Source of the DNA: Butyrivibrio proteoclasticus P6B7
GTDB taxonomy: Bacteria > Bacillota > Clostridia > Lachnospirales > Lachnospiraceae
Length of the DNA: 64,000 bases
Direction: 5' to 3'
NCBI RefSeq assembly: GCF_000622085.1
Contig: NZ_JHWL01000005.1
Span: forward strand, 1 to 64,000
This document shows positions 43,473 to 51,506 of the stretch, one piece after another. The notes under the pieces are model-generated. The model saw only the letters and a program-made list of their open reading frames with translations. It did no database searches and was not told the origin of the DNA. Each line of letters begins with the position of its first letter. Position 1 is the first letter of the stretch. Both the position numbers and the translations under genes were made by a program.

Positions 43473-45029
43473 TTATATCAAAATATCTGAAAGCTCATAA
43501 ATAATGTCTGAGGCAATCATGGACTGCTTGGAAAGCCTGTCGCTGGCTCTGTCACCTGCAAAGCCGTGAACATAGCAGCCAAGGGACGCAATCTCAAAGG
43601 AAGATCTGTCAAAAACAAGCATTGCTCCCAGGATTCCAGCAAGGACATCGCCGCTTCCTGCGGTGGCCATTCCGTCGTTGCCGCTCATATTAATATATAT
43701 CTTTTTGCTGTTGCTGTCAACAACTATGCTCCTGGCATCCTTACAGACGACCGTCAGATGGAGCTTATCTGCAAGAAGCTTGGGATATTCTAAAATGTGG
43801 CGCTTGCAGTCGGCAATATCAGACTTATAGAGCCTTGCAAACTCGCCTAAATGAGGCGTTATGATGGCCTTCTTGTTGCCCCTTGCATACTCTGTTAAAA
43901 GAGCTGTCAGCTCCTCACTACCAGCAATAAGATTAAGGGCGTCTGCATCAATCACCAGGTCTTTATCATAGGAGGCTAGGACCTCTTTGACAATCTCAAA
44001 GGCTCTTACGCTGGTGCCAAGTCCAGGACCAAGTACTGCTCCCGTGGACCATTTAAAGGCATCCAAAAGCTTCTCATTAACAGGCTCAAAGTCCTGATAG
44101 GTCTCCACCATAGCCTCTGGTAAAAGAGTCTTAATTGGAGTTTCATTCTCAGCTGCCGTAAAGACCTTAACCATGCCGGCTCCGGATTTAAGACAGGCGC
44201 TGGCGCAAAGAACTGCTGCCCCGCTAATCTCTTTAGAACCTGCGATTATCAGCACTTTACCGTTAGTACCCTTGTTGCCATCAGGCTTTCTTTTAGGAAG
44301 TAGCTCTTTTACCTCCTCATCGTAGTAGAAGGCTCCGGGAGTCTTACCAAGAAAGCTCTCCTCTGTAATTCCTGCATCGGAAATCGTGAGCTTTCCTGTG
44401 TATTCGCAGCCAGGATAAAGAAGGTGTCCTATCTTGGCTTGATTGAAGGTCACGGTTTCATCTGCCTTGACGGCAACCTGGCATACTTCTCCACTATCAG
44501 AATGAATTCCTGATGGGATATCCACAGAAACTACGTAAATATCCTCAGCTCTTTGTTCCTTGCAGCCATTTATGTACTCAACTGCACTTCTGTAATCTCC
44601 GGCCACAGGTCTTGATAAGCCTATTCCGAATAATGCATCTACAATGATATCCCATTCAGCAGGGGATTTGTTGTCTCTTATATTGGAAAAAGTGTCGGTG
44701 GTAATGCCGTACTTCTCTGCAATCTTAAGCTGGGTAAGGGTAAGGTCGCTGATCCTTGCATAGTCGCCGATAAGACACAATGTCACAGTTACGCCTCTTT
44801 GCTTAAGGAGCCTTGCTACGCACACACCATCGCCTCCGTTATTGCCAACACCGGCAAAGACCAAGGCTTTATATTTCCTATCCACGCCCCTGTTCTCAAT
44901 ATGCTCCATGATCCTGTGGGTAACTCCAAGAGAAGCCCTCTCCATAAGGATCTTGGTGTCCACTCCGAAATGCTCAGAGGTATTGCGGTCATAGGTTTTC
45001 ATCTCACCAGCTGTAACAGCATATTTCAT
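43473..45029 (-). CDS. nnr: Bifunctional NAD(P)H-hydrate repair enzyme (epimerase/dehydratase)
   Basis: The 518-residue protein is a fusion. The N-terminal YjeF_N epimerase domain (1 to about 215) has FAGVGNNGGDGVCVARLL and VDIPSGIHSDSGEV. The C-terminal ADP-dependent dehydratase domain (about 235-515) has GAVLGPGLGTS, VIDADALNLI and NDGMATAGSGDVLAGILG. It repairs hydrated NADH/NADPH. GGGGG lies upstream of the ATG. It is followed by alr. Confidence 0.96.
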   Translation of the reverse strand: MKYAVTAGEMKTYDRNTSEHFGVDTKILMERASLGVTHRIMEHIENRGVDRKYKALVFAGVGNNGGDGVCVARLLKQRGVTVTLCLIGDYARISDLTLTQLKIAEKYGITTDTFSNIRDNKSPAEWDIIVDALFGIGLSRPVAGDYRSAVEYINGCKEQRAEDIYVVSVDIPSGIHSDSGEVCQVAVKADETVTFNQAKIGHLLYPGCEYTGKLTISDAGITEESFLGKTPGAFYYDEEVKELLPKRKPDGNKGTNGKVLIIAGSKEISGAAVLCASACLKSGAGMVKVFTAAENETPIKTLLPEAMVETYQDFEPVNEKLLDAFKWSTGAVLGPGLGTSVRAFEIVKEVLASYDKDLVIDADALNLIAGSEELTALLTEYARGNKKAIITPHLGEFARLYKSDIADCKRHILEYPKLLADKLHLTVVCKDARSIVVDSNSKKIYINMSGNDGMATAGSGDVLAGILGAMLVFDRSSFEIASLGCYVHGFAGDRASDRLSKQSMIASDIIYELSDILI

Positions 45030-45091
45030 ACAAATGCCCCCATTTCATGCAAACTACAACTACTAAATTAAATGGTAAAAAACAAAGGAAA

Positions 45092-45116
45092 AGGCGTTAC
45101 TAAAAGGGTAACGCCT
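45092..45116 (-). terminator. Terminator of the rex operon
   Basis: The 9-bp stem AGGCGTTAC / GTAACGCCT has a 7-nt loop. It touches the stop codon of the coiled-coil gene and is followed on the minus strand by TTTCCTTTGTTTTTT. Confidence 0.85.
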
Positions 45117-45778
45117 CATTCTACATAATCACTTTCATTACCAGATAGCGGGCGCCTTATAGGATGCCTTCTGTCCGGATCATATTTCATATCGAATATC
45201 TCGATAACTTCAGGTCCAAAGATCTGATGCATGTAAGAGTAGAGGTTGTAGTTCTCCATCTCTGTTTCCTGAAGCCTTATTACATTCTTCTTAAGCTCAA
45301 TCCTGACTCTGGATATCCACTCATCCATGGCCTTGATCTCTGTAGTATTGTCATGAAGCCTTTCATAGCAGACATTCATGGTCTCTATCATGAGCTTATA
45401 GTCAACATCGTAAATCTGCTTAGACAAATCAAGAAGCTCATCCTCATGGCTTGCAAGTCTGTCGTTACAGTCGTTGATAAGCCTTGTTCTGTCCTGAATC
45501 TCCTTCTCAATGGCTGCTGCGTTGCCGCTTTTATTGGCCTGATCTCTTAAGGGCACAATTTCACCAAGAAGCTTCTTTTTAAGCTTCTTGATATCTTTAG
45601 TCTCGCTGCGGATCTTGCCGTCGCGCTCAACAAGTGCATTCAGTTCCTCCGAAAGACTTTCGATCGCCGGAGTCATCTCTGTCTGTGTAAAGAGCTGGTG
45701 CCACTTATTATCAAGTGTCAGTATGGGAATACTCTTTCCCTCCAGCGCAGACATGTACACTTCTTCATTCTTAGCCAT
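45116..45778 (-). CDS. Hypothetical coiled-coil protein downstream of rex
   Basis: This 220-residue soluble protein is dominated by long helices with heptad-like charge patterns (about 35-190). These include KIRSETKDIKKLKKKLLGEI and RDQANKSGNAAAIEKEIQDR. The C-terminus has YMHQIFGPEVIEIFDMKYDP. No signal or membrane segment is present. I recognise it only as a hypothetical protein seen beside rex in Lachnospiraceae, from memory. It follows rex by 21 nt and shares its message. Confidence 0.75.
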   Translation of the reverse strand: MAKNEEVYMSALEGKSIPILTLDNKWHQLFTQTEMTPAIESLSEELNALVERDGKIRSETKDIKKLKKKLLGEIVPLRDQANKSGNAAAIEKEIQDRTRLINDCNDRLASHEDELLDLSKQIYDVDYKLMIETMNVCYERLHDNTTEIKAMDEWISRVRIELKKNVIRLQETEMENYNLYSYMHQIFGPEVIEIFDMKYDPDRRHPIRRPLSGNESDYVE

Positions 45779-45799
45779 TGGATTCTCTCTAAACAGAAT

Positions 45800-46432
45800 T
45801 TAATTTTCGTACCTACTAATATTATACGATAATTTCATCAAACTGTCAGATAAATGTACATTTTCTACCTGAATATTGTTAGGAACATCCAGGTCAACAT
45901 GGGCAAAGTTCCATATAGCCTTGATTCCGCAGCCTACTAATTTTTCTGCCATTGGGACTGCCTGATCCTTAGGAATAGTAAGAACTGCTATCTCTATATT
46001 ATTCTCCCTAACGAACTCTTCCATCTCATCGATTGGTCTAACCTCAACATTACCAATCTTAGTGCCATAGAGGGCTGGGTTGCGATCGAAAGCTCCCTTG
46101 AATACAAAGCCTCTCTTAGTGAAGTTGGTATAGCCAGCAAGAGCCTGCCCGAGATGGCCTGTTCCGATGATAACAAGACTGTGCTGCTTATCAATGCCAA
46201 GAATCTTACTGATCTCATCGTAGAGATAGGTGACATTGTAGCCATATCCCTGCTGTCCGAATCCGCCAAAGTTATTAAAATCCTGTCTGATCTGTGAAGC
46301 CGTAACCTTCATGATGTCGCTCAGTTCCTGGGATGAAACCCTCTCAACTCCCTGGTCCTTGAGCTCTCCTAAATATCTGAAATAGCGTGGTAATCGACTG
46401 ATTACCGCCTGTGATATCTCTTTAGATGCCAT
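45800..46432 (-). CDS. rex: Redox-sensing transcriptional repressor Rex
   Basis: The 210-residue protein has an N-terminal winged helix (SSQELSDIMKVTASQIRQDF) and a Rossmann domain with GTGHLGQALAGYTNF. The C-terminal helix carries DSLMKLSYNISRYEN. Rex senses the NADH/NAD+ ratio and represses fermentation and respiration genes. Its own promoter is followed by a Rex-like operator, so it is probably autoregulated. Confidence 0.97.
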   Translation of the reverse strand: MASKEISQAVISRLPRYFRYLGELKDQGVERVSSQELSDIMKVTASQIRQDFNNFGGFGQQGYGYNVTYLYDEISKILGIDKQHSLVIIGTGHLGQALAGYTNFTKRGFVFKGAFDRNPALYGTKIGNVEVRPIDEMEEFVRENNIEIAVLTIPKDQAVPMAEKLVGCGIKAIWNFAHVDLDVPNNIQVENVHLSDSLMKLSYNISRYEN

Positions 46433-46477
46433 AAAACCCTCTCCTTAACGCAAAACCGCGAAATTGTGCATACAACT

Positions 46478-46495
46478 TTGTTAATTAATACACAA
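46478..46495 (-). promoter_or_regulatory. Putative Rex operator
   Basis: TTGTTAATTAATACACAA fits the Rex box TTGTTAAN4TTAACAA with a perfect left half and five of seven bases in the right half. It lies immediately downstream of the rex -10 box. An AATTGTG/CACAATT pair spans a wider dyad here. Confidence 0.7.
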
Positions 46496-46499
46496 TTAT

Positions 46500-46528
46500 A
46501 TTATAGGGTCACGTTAAATAAATGTCAA
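46500..46528 (-). promoter_or_regulatory. rex promoter, full consensus
   Basis: On the minus strand TTGACA (46523-46528) and TATAAT (46500-46505) are separated by exactly 17 bp. This is a textbook sigma-A promoter 70 nt upstream of the rex start. Confidence 0.87.
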
Positions 46529-46566
46529 TCCATTTATAGCCAATTGGCATCTGCGTTTATAGGAAT

Positions 46567-47091
46567 TTACAACTCTGTATAATGGGCAGTGTTCTGCTGG
46601 TCATTCATAGCTCTTTTGCCAAGAATCATAAGCATTCCGCAGGCCGCGAAGAAGAATCCTATTGCTACAGCGGAAGGAATGGTATTGAAAATGTTTGACA
46701 CTGAACTTATCATTGCCATTTTTGATAAAGCATAGGCGCCGTAGCTGCGACCAATGATCACGTTCTCCACAAGGTTATATATGACCATGAGAACCTGCAC
46801 CACTATTCCCAGTACCAGAAACGCAATGCCCTGAACCTTGTAGGCTCTTTCATTGGATGAGTTCATCGCAAGAAGAAGGCCGCAGTATACTATCAGGTTA
46901 ACTACATTTGGAACAACCATAATACCTATTATTGTCGCTGGAAGTGCATAGCGCATTTCTTCATGATAGCCGTAAATAGCTGCAAACATGCTTTGATTAA
47001 GGGCTACGACTATCAAATTCAATAGAGATATGGCTTGCATGACTATGGCTACTATAATAAAGGTGTGTACTGTATTTTTAAGATTGTTCAT
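46567..47091 (-). CDS. Hypothetical small integral membrane protein
   Basis: The 174-residue protein has four clear hydrophobic segments (about 7-31, 46-70, 82-104 and 128-155) and a polar C-terminus. The ATG at 47091 has GAGG 8 nt upstream; an earlier TTG at 47130 lacks a site. It follows the phosphatase gene and probably shares its message. I recognise no family. Confidence 0.7.
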   Translation of the reverse strand: MNNLKNTVHTFIIVAIVMQAISLLNLIVVALNQSMFAAIYGYHEEMRYALPATIIGIMVVPNVVNLIVYCGLLLAMNSSNERAYKVQGIAFLVLGIVVQVLMVIYNLVENVIIGRSYGAYALSKMAMISSVSNIFNTIPSAVAIGFFFAACGMLMILGKRAMNDQQNTAHYTEL

Positions 47092-47133
47092 TGGTTTTTC
47101 CTCGTATTTACTAGTATTTGAATTTATCAAGAA

Positions 47134-47730
47134 TCAGCCCCTTGGGAAGTCATCATGAATGAGACTGGCGTTTCGTGGTTCATCGGCGTAGTCATCATAA
47201 TGTGCGTTGTCTTCTGCTTCTGACAGCTCTCTGGCATATTGGGGATTAGTGAGAATCTGTCTAAAGAGCCCGTGGCAGCCATCAGAACAGTCTCTCCAGG
47301 TGGCATCGAAGTTGCCTGTATACCAGGGATCTGCCACGTCCCCGTCCCTGTCTGCATATTCAAGCATCTTGTGGACCTTATTCTCTGGGTCGCCGCCAAA
47401 TACGCGGTTGAGGTCTCTTATGTTAGCGCTGTCCATGCCTATTATGAAGTCAAACTTGTCGTAGTCCGCTCTGGATGTGAGTCTGGCTCTTTTTGCTGAT
47501 ACGCCAAGTTCGTTGTCGTCAGTACCAATGCCGTGTTCACGGAGCTTAGCTCTAGCTGGTGGATAAACCGGGCTTCCTACACCGTTCCAGATCTCGTCTG
47601 TGTGGGTTGCACTGGACTCAATGTGGAAGTGTTCTGATAAGCCTTGCTTATTGACTATGTCCTTCATTATGAATTCTGCCATGGTGGATCGGCAGATGTT
47701 GCCGTGGCAGACGAAGAGTATGTTTATCAT
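47134..47730 (-). CDS. Low-molecular-weight protein tyrosine phosphatase
   Basis: The 198-residue protein carries the P-loop CHGNICRS (Cys8-Ser15) at its N-terminus and the general acid in VADPWYTG (Asp134). It is longer than the usual 150-165, mainly in a C-terminal tail of Glu/Asp-rich sequence. AAGGA precedes the ATG. Such enzymes dephosphorylate tyrosine or arginine residues and often act in capsule control or stress. The gene begins 58 nt downstream of the repeat array, which may form its promoter or leader region. Confidence 0.92.
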   Translation of the reverse strand: MINILFVCHGNICRSTMAEFIMKDIVNKQGLSEHFHIESSATHTDEIWNGVGSPVYPPARAKLREHGIGTDDNELGVSAKRARLTSRADYDKFDFIIGMDSANIRDLNRVFGGDPENKVHKMLEYADRDGDVADPWYTGNFDATWRDCSDGCHGLFRQILTNPQYARELSEAEDNAHYDDYADEPRNASLIHDDFPRG

Positions 47731-47788
47731 GGGTTGTTCCTTTCTATTCTAATGATGTGTTCGGATATAACTTGCTATCGCTTTTATT

Positions 47789-48093
47789 CTGCTACTATTC
47801 CTGAAATTGTAATAGTGGCAGTCGATTTTTGTGTAGTTTTACTGCCTCTATTGCTGTTTATCTTGATAGCGGCAGTGCTTTTTTGCTTGCTTTTCTGCCT
47901 CTATAGCACCTTTTATAAATATAGGCAGTTTATTTATCCAAAAAGATTCTGCCTATATCAATGGCACACTGAATATAGGCAGAAACCTTCTGCAATAATC
48001 AACTGCCTATATTAGCATTACTTGGGATAAAGGCAGAACTCCGATCATAAATTAAACTGCCACCATTTGTAATATCCTATATTGAGGCAGTTT
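47789..48093. repeat. Array of six inverted-repeat units, 53-54 bp period
   Basis: Within the 368-bp gene-free stretch 47731-48098, six dyads follow one another: 47789-47821, 47841-47876, 47895-47928, 47947-47984, 48003-48036 and 48054-48093. The arm consensus is CTGCCTATAT / ATATAGGCAG. Unit four is perfect over 12 bp, the others have zero to two mismatches, and unit six keeps only 8 bp. CTGCY starts at 47789, 47842, 47895, 47949, 48003 and 48057. GGCAG starts at 47817, 47871, 47924, 47978, 48032 and 48086. Loops (mostly about 14 nt) and spacers (about 18 nt) show no common sequence. No coding potential or T-tracts typical of terminators are evident. Confidence 0.9.
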
Positions 48094-48098
48094 TCAAC

Positions 48099-48425
48099 TC
48101 AAGGTGTGCAATGAATCTCTTTTAACTTATTCAAGAACACTTCTCTGCTTTCTACGTGCTCTAATGCAGAAATAGCTATTATCATATCATATAAATTCTC
48201 TGCTATTGGATAATGCTCAATAGTATCCACATAGCCATAGATACAATTAGATATGCCATGCTCTCTAGCATTAGCTCTAAGTTTCTCAATGGCAATCTCC
48301 AATATATCAACACAATCTATCTGACATCCGTTTCCAGCCAACTGATCTGCGATGAAAATACTATTTCTTCCACTGTCACGTATCTTCTCTACTCTTGAAT
48401 CCAATGTATTTTCTCTTCTCTTCAT
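48099..48425 (-). pseudogene. Truncated class I SAM methyltransferase remnant
   Basis: The 108-residue frame has GRNSIFIADQLAGNG and YDMIIAISALEHVESREVFL, typical of TehB/UbiE-like methyltransferases. Motif I is degraded (KIRDSGRNS where GCGxGRNS is expected). The frame ends at KEIHCTP, exactly where a GG turn and the last strands should follow. The repeat array begins 5 nt later. About 80 C-terminal residues are missing, so it is probably non-functional. Confidence 0.7.
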
Positions 48426-48447
48426 CGGCCCTTTTGAAAATCCAATC

Positions 48448-49047
48448 TTACCAATGCCTTCCCGTTAGGTAGCATAATCTTTTTTTAAGAATGTCTTTAT
48501 ATCCTATTTCTTGCATTTGGGCTAAAAGAGATTTCTCGTCCATCTGGTGATGTACCTCATCCAGTCTGTCAAATGCATGTAGATAAGGCGAATCGGATAC
48601 CCACTGCTTATCATCCGTATTGATCTGTATCGCGCATGATACGTATTCGGGATTCACCTTAAGGATTACTCTTTGAAATGCATCATAACCGATATACTCG
48701 ACAAGAAGGTTCGCTATCAGTAGCTGTGTCTTTGGAAGCTGATCCGCATTATGAGTCAGATCTATATTTAAGCACTTCAGTATATCCGTCAGATTAGAAT
48801 ACCGCTCTGACACTGTCCGAAGATAATCTTCGTTGATATCTACTCCATAAACAGTCTGATACTTATCCCGTCTTACATGTTCCAGGCCATTCCCACCAGC
48901 AACTCCAAGCACCATAGCCGTAGTTGCAGGATATGCTTCAAACTGCTCTTTCATCATTTCATTCATAGCCTGAAGCTGTTTTACACAGTCAAGGCTCATA
49001 TGATTCTCATAATCATCCAAACTTATTTCTTCCCACGGATTATTCAT
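48448..49047 (-). CDS. Class I SAM-dependent methyltransferase
   Basis: This 199-residue protein has the SAM-binding motif TAMVLGVAGGNGLEHV, an acidic strand end TVYGVDINEDYL and LLIANLLVEYIGYDAF as the later core. It looks complete. The substrate is unknown. AAGGAG precedes the ATG. It follows the serine-hydrolase gene by 8 nt and is followed by the truncated methyltransferase. Confidence 0.85.
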   Translation of the reverse strand: MNNPWEEISLDDYENHMSLDCVKQLQAMNEMMKEQFEAYPATTAMVLGVAGGNGLEHVRRDKYQTVYGVDINEDYLRTVSERYSNLTDILKCLNIDLTHNADQLPKTQLLIANLLVEYIGYDAFQRVILKVNPEYVSCAIQINTDDKQWVSDSPYLHAFDRLDEVHHQMDEKSLLAQMQEIGYKDILKKRLCYLTGRHW

Positions 49048-49055
49048 GTCGCTCC

Positions 49056-50048
49056 TTAGTTTGCAATCGCAGGTAATACTTTTTGTTCAATAAATTCTAC
49101 TCTGTCAAAAATCCTTGGCTTGAATGTACCAGTCATACCCACAGACACATTCAGCCCTTTGTTAATATAGATGATATTTCCGCTATCACCAATGGCAGCA
49201 TAAACTCCCCTGTCATCGTATGGCTTGTACCATAAGTATCCATAGTTCATGAATCCGAATCGTTCTCCAAGCTTAAGATGTGGTGACAGCATATCTTTTA
49301 AGTATTCTTCTGAGATGATTCTTTTTCCATTATACAAACCACCACCAATCACCATCGCACCGATCACAGCCATATCTTTTGCCGACATGCAAAGTCCCCA
49401 GCCTGCAGTAACGCTGCCCTGCGGATCAGTGTACCACTCGTATTTCCTTGGATTCTTATTCATAAAGAAATCAAACTGATCTTCTTTAGAACTGTCGCCG
49501 TGAGGTATACGGTTTGGAAGTCCCAGCGGCTCAAACAGATTCTTGTTGGCAAAATCAATGCATTTTTCACCCGTTGCTCTCTCGATTATCCCCGCTAGAA
49601 TCTGAATGCCAAGTGTTGCGTACCTGAATTCTCCTGTAATCCCGTTCCGGCCACCAAGAAAATCAAGTATCGCAAGAGTAAAATCCTGGGAAGTACACAC
49701 CTTTTTCCAGGGTTCTGACTTACCCTTATAAGGAGCAGTCATTGTAAGAAGGTGCCTTATCGTAACGTCATAGATAGTTTTCTCTCCGCGCTTTACAGTG
49801 TAATCCGGAAAGAAATCCATGACCTTATGATCTACATTTTTGATAGCCCCCTTGTCCAGTGCAATTCCTGCAAGTAATGCAACAATGCCTTTGGTCACGG
49901 AATTGACATTCATTGCATCCAGAGTCTTAAATCCATGCCAGCAATCATCATATACTGTAGCATCATCTTTAACCACATATATCTGACAAATATTGCTCTC
50001 ATTTCCTTTGCTTTCAGAAATGTACTTATGAAGCTGTTCTTTATTCAT
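49056..50048 (-). CDS. Serine hydrolase of the beta-lactamase (class C/PBP4*) fold
   Basis: The 330-residue protein has the SxxK motif Ser50-Val-Thr-Lys53 in VNSVTKGIVALLAG, the GEFRYATLGIQILAGII region with the Tyr element, and a late GDSGNIIYINKGL strand (HSG-like position). No signal peptide is visible, so it is cytoplasmic. Relatives act as esterases or peptidases rather than antibiotic-degrading enzymes. GGAGG lies 7 nt before the ATG but is buried in a predicted hairpin (50054-50097). Confidence 0.88.
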   Translation of the reverse strand: MNKEQLHKYISESKGNESNICQIYVVKDDATVYDDCWHGFKTLDAMNVNSVTKGIVALLAGIALDKGAIKNVDHKVMDFFPDYTVKRGEKTIYDVTIRHLLTMTAPYKGKSEPWKKVCTSQDFTLAILDFLGGRNGITGEFRYATLGIQILAGIIERATGEKCIDFANKNLFEPLGLPNRIPHGDSSKEDQFDFFMNKNPRKYEWYTDPQGSVTAGWGLCMSAKDMAVIGAMVIGGGLYNGKRIISEEYLKDMLSPHLKLGERFGFMNYGYLWYKPYDDRGVYAAIGDSGNIIYINKGLNVSVGMTGTFKPRIFDRVEFIEQKVLPAIAN

Positions 50049-50053
50049 TAAAA

Positions 50054-50097
50054 AGCCTCCTCTTAGGAATAAGATTTGGACGTCCTAAGAAAAGGCT
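50054..50097 (-). promoter_or_regulatory. Leader hairpin masking the serine-hydrolase ribosome binding site
   Basis: On the minus strand AGCCTTTTCTTAGGA (50083-50097) and TCCTAAGAGGAGGCT (50054-50068) can pair over all 15 positions in RNA, with two G-U pairs and a 14-nt loop. The 3' arm contains the GGAGG ribosome site and is followed by TTTTTAATG. The fold could act as an attenuator or as translational control. Confidence 0.65.
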
Positions 50098-50142
50098 AAT
50101 ATGATTAAAAATTCTTTTCAAGAAAAATCTTAAAATATTTCT

Positions 50143-50361
50143 TTAATAGATTTTCTCTATATCCCCACTAATCCCATACTCATCCTTGAACTGAAACAGG
50201 TCCTCAGAATTTCTGATCAGCATAACTTCCTCAAAGGCTCCAGTATGGATATCCTGAAATCCGGCAACTTGCTCTCCATTACAGATACTTGCCTTGATTA
50301 CAGGCTTTTTGTTTTCTTTGTCGTAGGTTTTCTTTTCAGATTTCTTTTTAAAGAACATCAT
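50143..50361 (-). CDS. Small conserved protein of unknown function
   Basis: This 72-residue protein has a Lys-rich start (MMFFKKKSEKKTYDKENKKP) and a compact core, ASICNGEQVAGFQDIHTGAF, ending GISGDIEKIY. From memory, similar proteins of about 70 residues occur widely in Clostridia without a known role. GAGGGG lies upstream of the ATG pair. It stands between nadR and the serine-hydrolase gene. Confidence 0.75.
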   Translation of the reverse strand: MMFFKKKSEKKTYDKENKKPVIKASICNGEQVAGFQDIHTGAFEEVMLIRNSEDLFQFKDEYGISGDIEKIY

Positions 50362-50445
50362 TTATCAGCCCCTCTTAAAATATCAAGCATATCCTGCGGA
50401 TTCTCAGCATTTTTACTATGATAACATTTCTGAGCGCAGTAAAAA

Positions 50446-50480
50446 AGAGACTTTCACGAATTTCTTCCGCAAAAACCTCT
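50446..50480 (-). terminator. Terminator after nadR (duplicated element, copy A)
   Basis: In RNA the arms AGAGGUU and AGUCUCU pair over seven positions with G-U pairs. The stem is followed on the minus strand by TTTTTTACTGCGC. It begins 9 nt past the nadR stop. The element including its loop resembles the one at 55431-55465. Confidence 0.7.
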
Positions 50481-50489
50481 ATAGTATCT

Positions 50490-51506
50490 TCATTTATTGG
50501 GACAATCCAGCAATTTCTCAACTTCTTTGACGGCAGCCATGTAGCGTTCCTGATACGAACCATTTATGGATACTACCTGCTTTCCGTGAGAAAGTATTAA
50601 ATCTTTAATCTGGTTGCTATACTTAAGCCTATCATCTCTAATGACTTCACTTCTGTCTCCGTCCTGAACAAAAGGAACATCCGGCTCCAGGAACAGAATT
50701 AGATCATATGTATTGATGGCATCTATAGCATCTGATAAAGCTTTATTCTTATCAATCTCAGGGTCATTTAAGAATTTCATGTAAAACTGGGTAACAAGAG
50801 TATCAGTATCAACAAACAGTACCTTATTACTGTTCTCAATAGCCTTAATCTCATTAAGTTTGTGCTGCAACAGTATTTCCGTAAAATCAGCGGATATCAT
50901 CATAAGGTCTGTACCGCTTCTTTCAGAAATATCTCTTCCAGCCTCATCTATATAATTTGTTGCAAAGCGATTTGCAAGATTGATGGTCAATGTGGATTTC
51001 CCAGTGCTTTCTCCGCCCATCAAAAGAACTTTTTTTACATAAAAGGGCTTAACCACATTTGGAAGCCACTCCCAATGCTCATATGGATTTCTTCTGATCT
51101 CAGTAGAACTAATTCCATTTCTAGGGAATCTATGCAGTTCACTGTCCGGATAGCACTTATTCCAAAAGCTGTTATCATCATAATCATCGCCGCAAAAAAC
51201 GATATCTATAGGTTTACCAATCTGCTCTTTTACCTTCTGTGCATCTGCATCCCAGCAGTTCTCGTTGTATTCTTCCTTGGAAGCAGCATCGTCCTCAAGC
51301 ATTATGATACTAACATTCCCGATGTGCTTGGTAAGCTGATACAGCCACCTGTACCTGACTCTATAATCAATCTCACCTCGATTAGGGCCAACGCTTAATA
51401 CTATATATAATTCCTCGCACATGTTAGCTGCCTGAATTATGCAGTCAACATGGCCTAGGTGTAGCGGATTAAATGATCCGCCATACATTCCAACCTTATA
51501 CCTCAT
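50490..51506 (-). CDS. nadR: NadR-like NMN adenylyltransferase / ribosylnicotinamide kinase
   Basis: The 338-residue protein has an N-terminal nucleotidyltransferase domain (GGSFNPLHLGH, His16-x-x-His19, and ISSTEIR at 132-138). The C-terminal kinase domain has P-loop GGESTGKST (Lys170) and VDTDTLVTQFY. It lacks the DNA-binding helix-turn-helix of enterobacterial NadR. It phosphorylates nicotinamide riboside and makes NAD+. The ATG at 51506 lies 10 nt inside pnuC with GGGAGG upstream, so the two are translationally coupled. Confidence 0.94.
   Translation of the reverse strand: MRYKVGMYGGSFNPLHLGHVDCIIQAANMCEELYIVLSVGPNRGEIDYRVRYRWLYQLTKHIGNVSIIMLEDDAASKEEYNENCWDADAQKVKEQIGKPIDIVFCGDDYDDNSFWNKCYPDSELHRFPRNGISSTEIRRNPYEHWEWLPNVVKPFYVKKVLLMGGESTGKSTLTINLANRFATNYIDEAGRDISERSGTDLMMISADFTEILLQHKLNEIKAIENSNKVLFVDTDTLVTQFYMKFLNDPEIDKNKALSDAIDAINTYDLILFLEPDVPFVQDGDRSEVIRDDRLKYSNQIKDLILSHGKQVVSINGSYQERYMAAVKEVEKLLDCPNK

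Noticed and set aside
47644..48015. Plus-strand hydrophobic open frame across the repeat array
   Set aside because: It overlaps the phosphatase start on the other strand, has no ribosome site, and its peptide periodicity simply follows the 54-bp repeat.
47789..48093. CRISPR array
   Set aside because: The repeated parts are short half-sites in alternating orientation, the units lack a constant 24-37 bp direct repeat, and no cas gene is in the window.
47789..48093. Integron attC cassette array
   Set aside because: There are no attC core sites (GTTRRRY type), no integrase and no small cassette genes between the units.
49056..50048. Antibiotic-resistance beta-lactamase
   Set aside because: The SxxK motif is present but there is no signal peptide and the rest resembles esterase/peptidase-type class C relatives.
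50375..50563. Small minus-strand coding region downstream of nadR
   Set aside because: It overlaps the nadR 3' end and its terminator in another frame and has no ribosome site.
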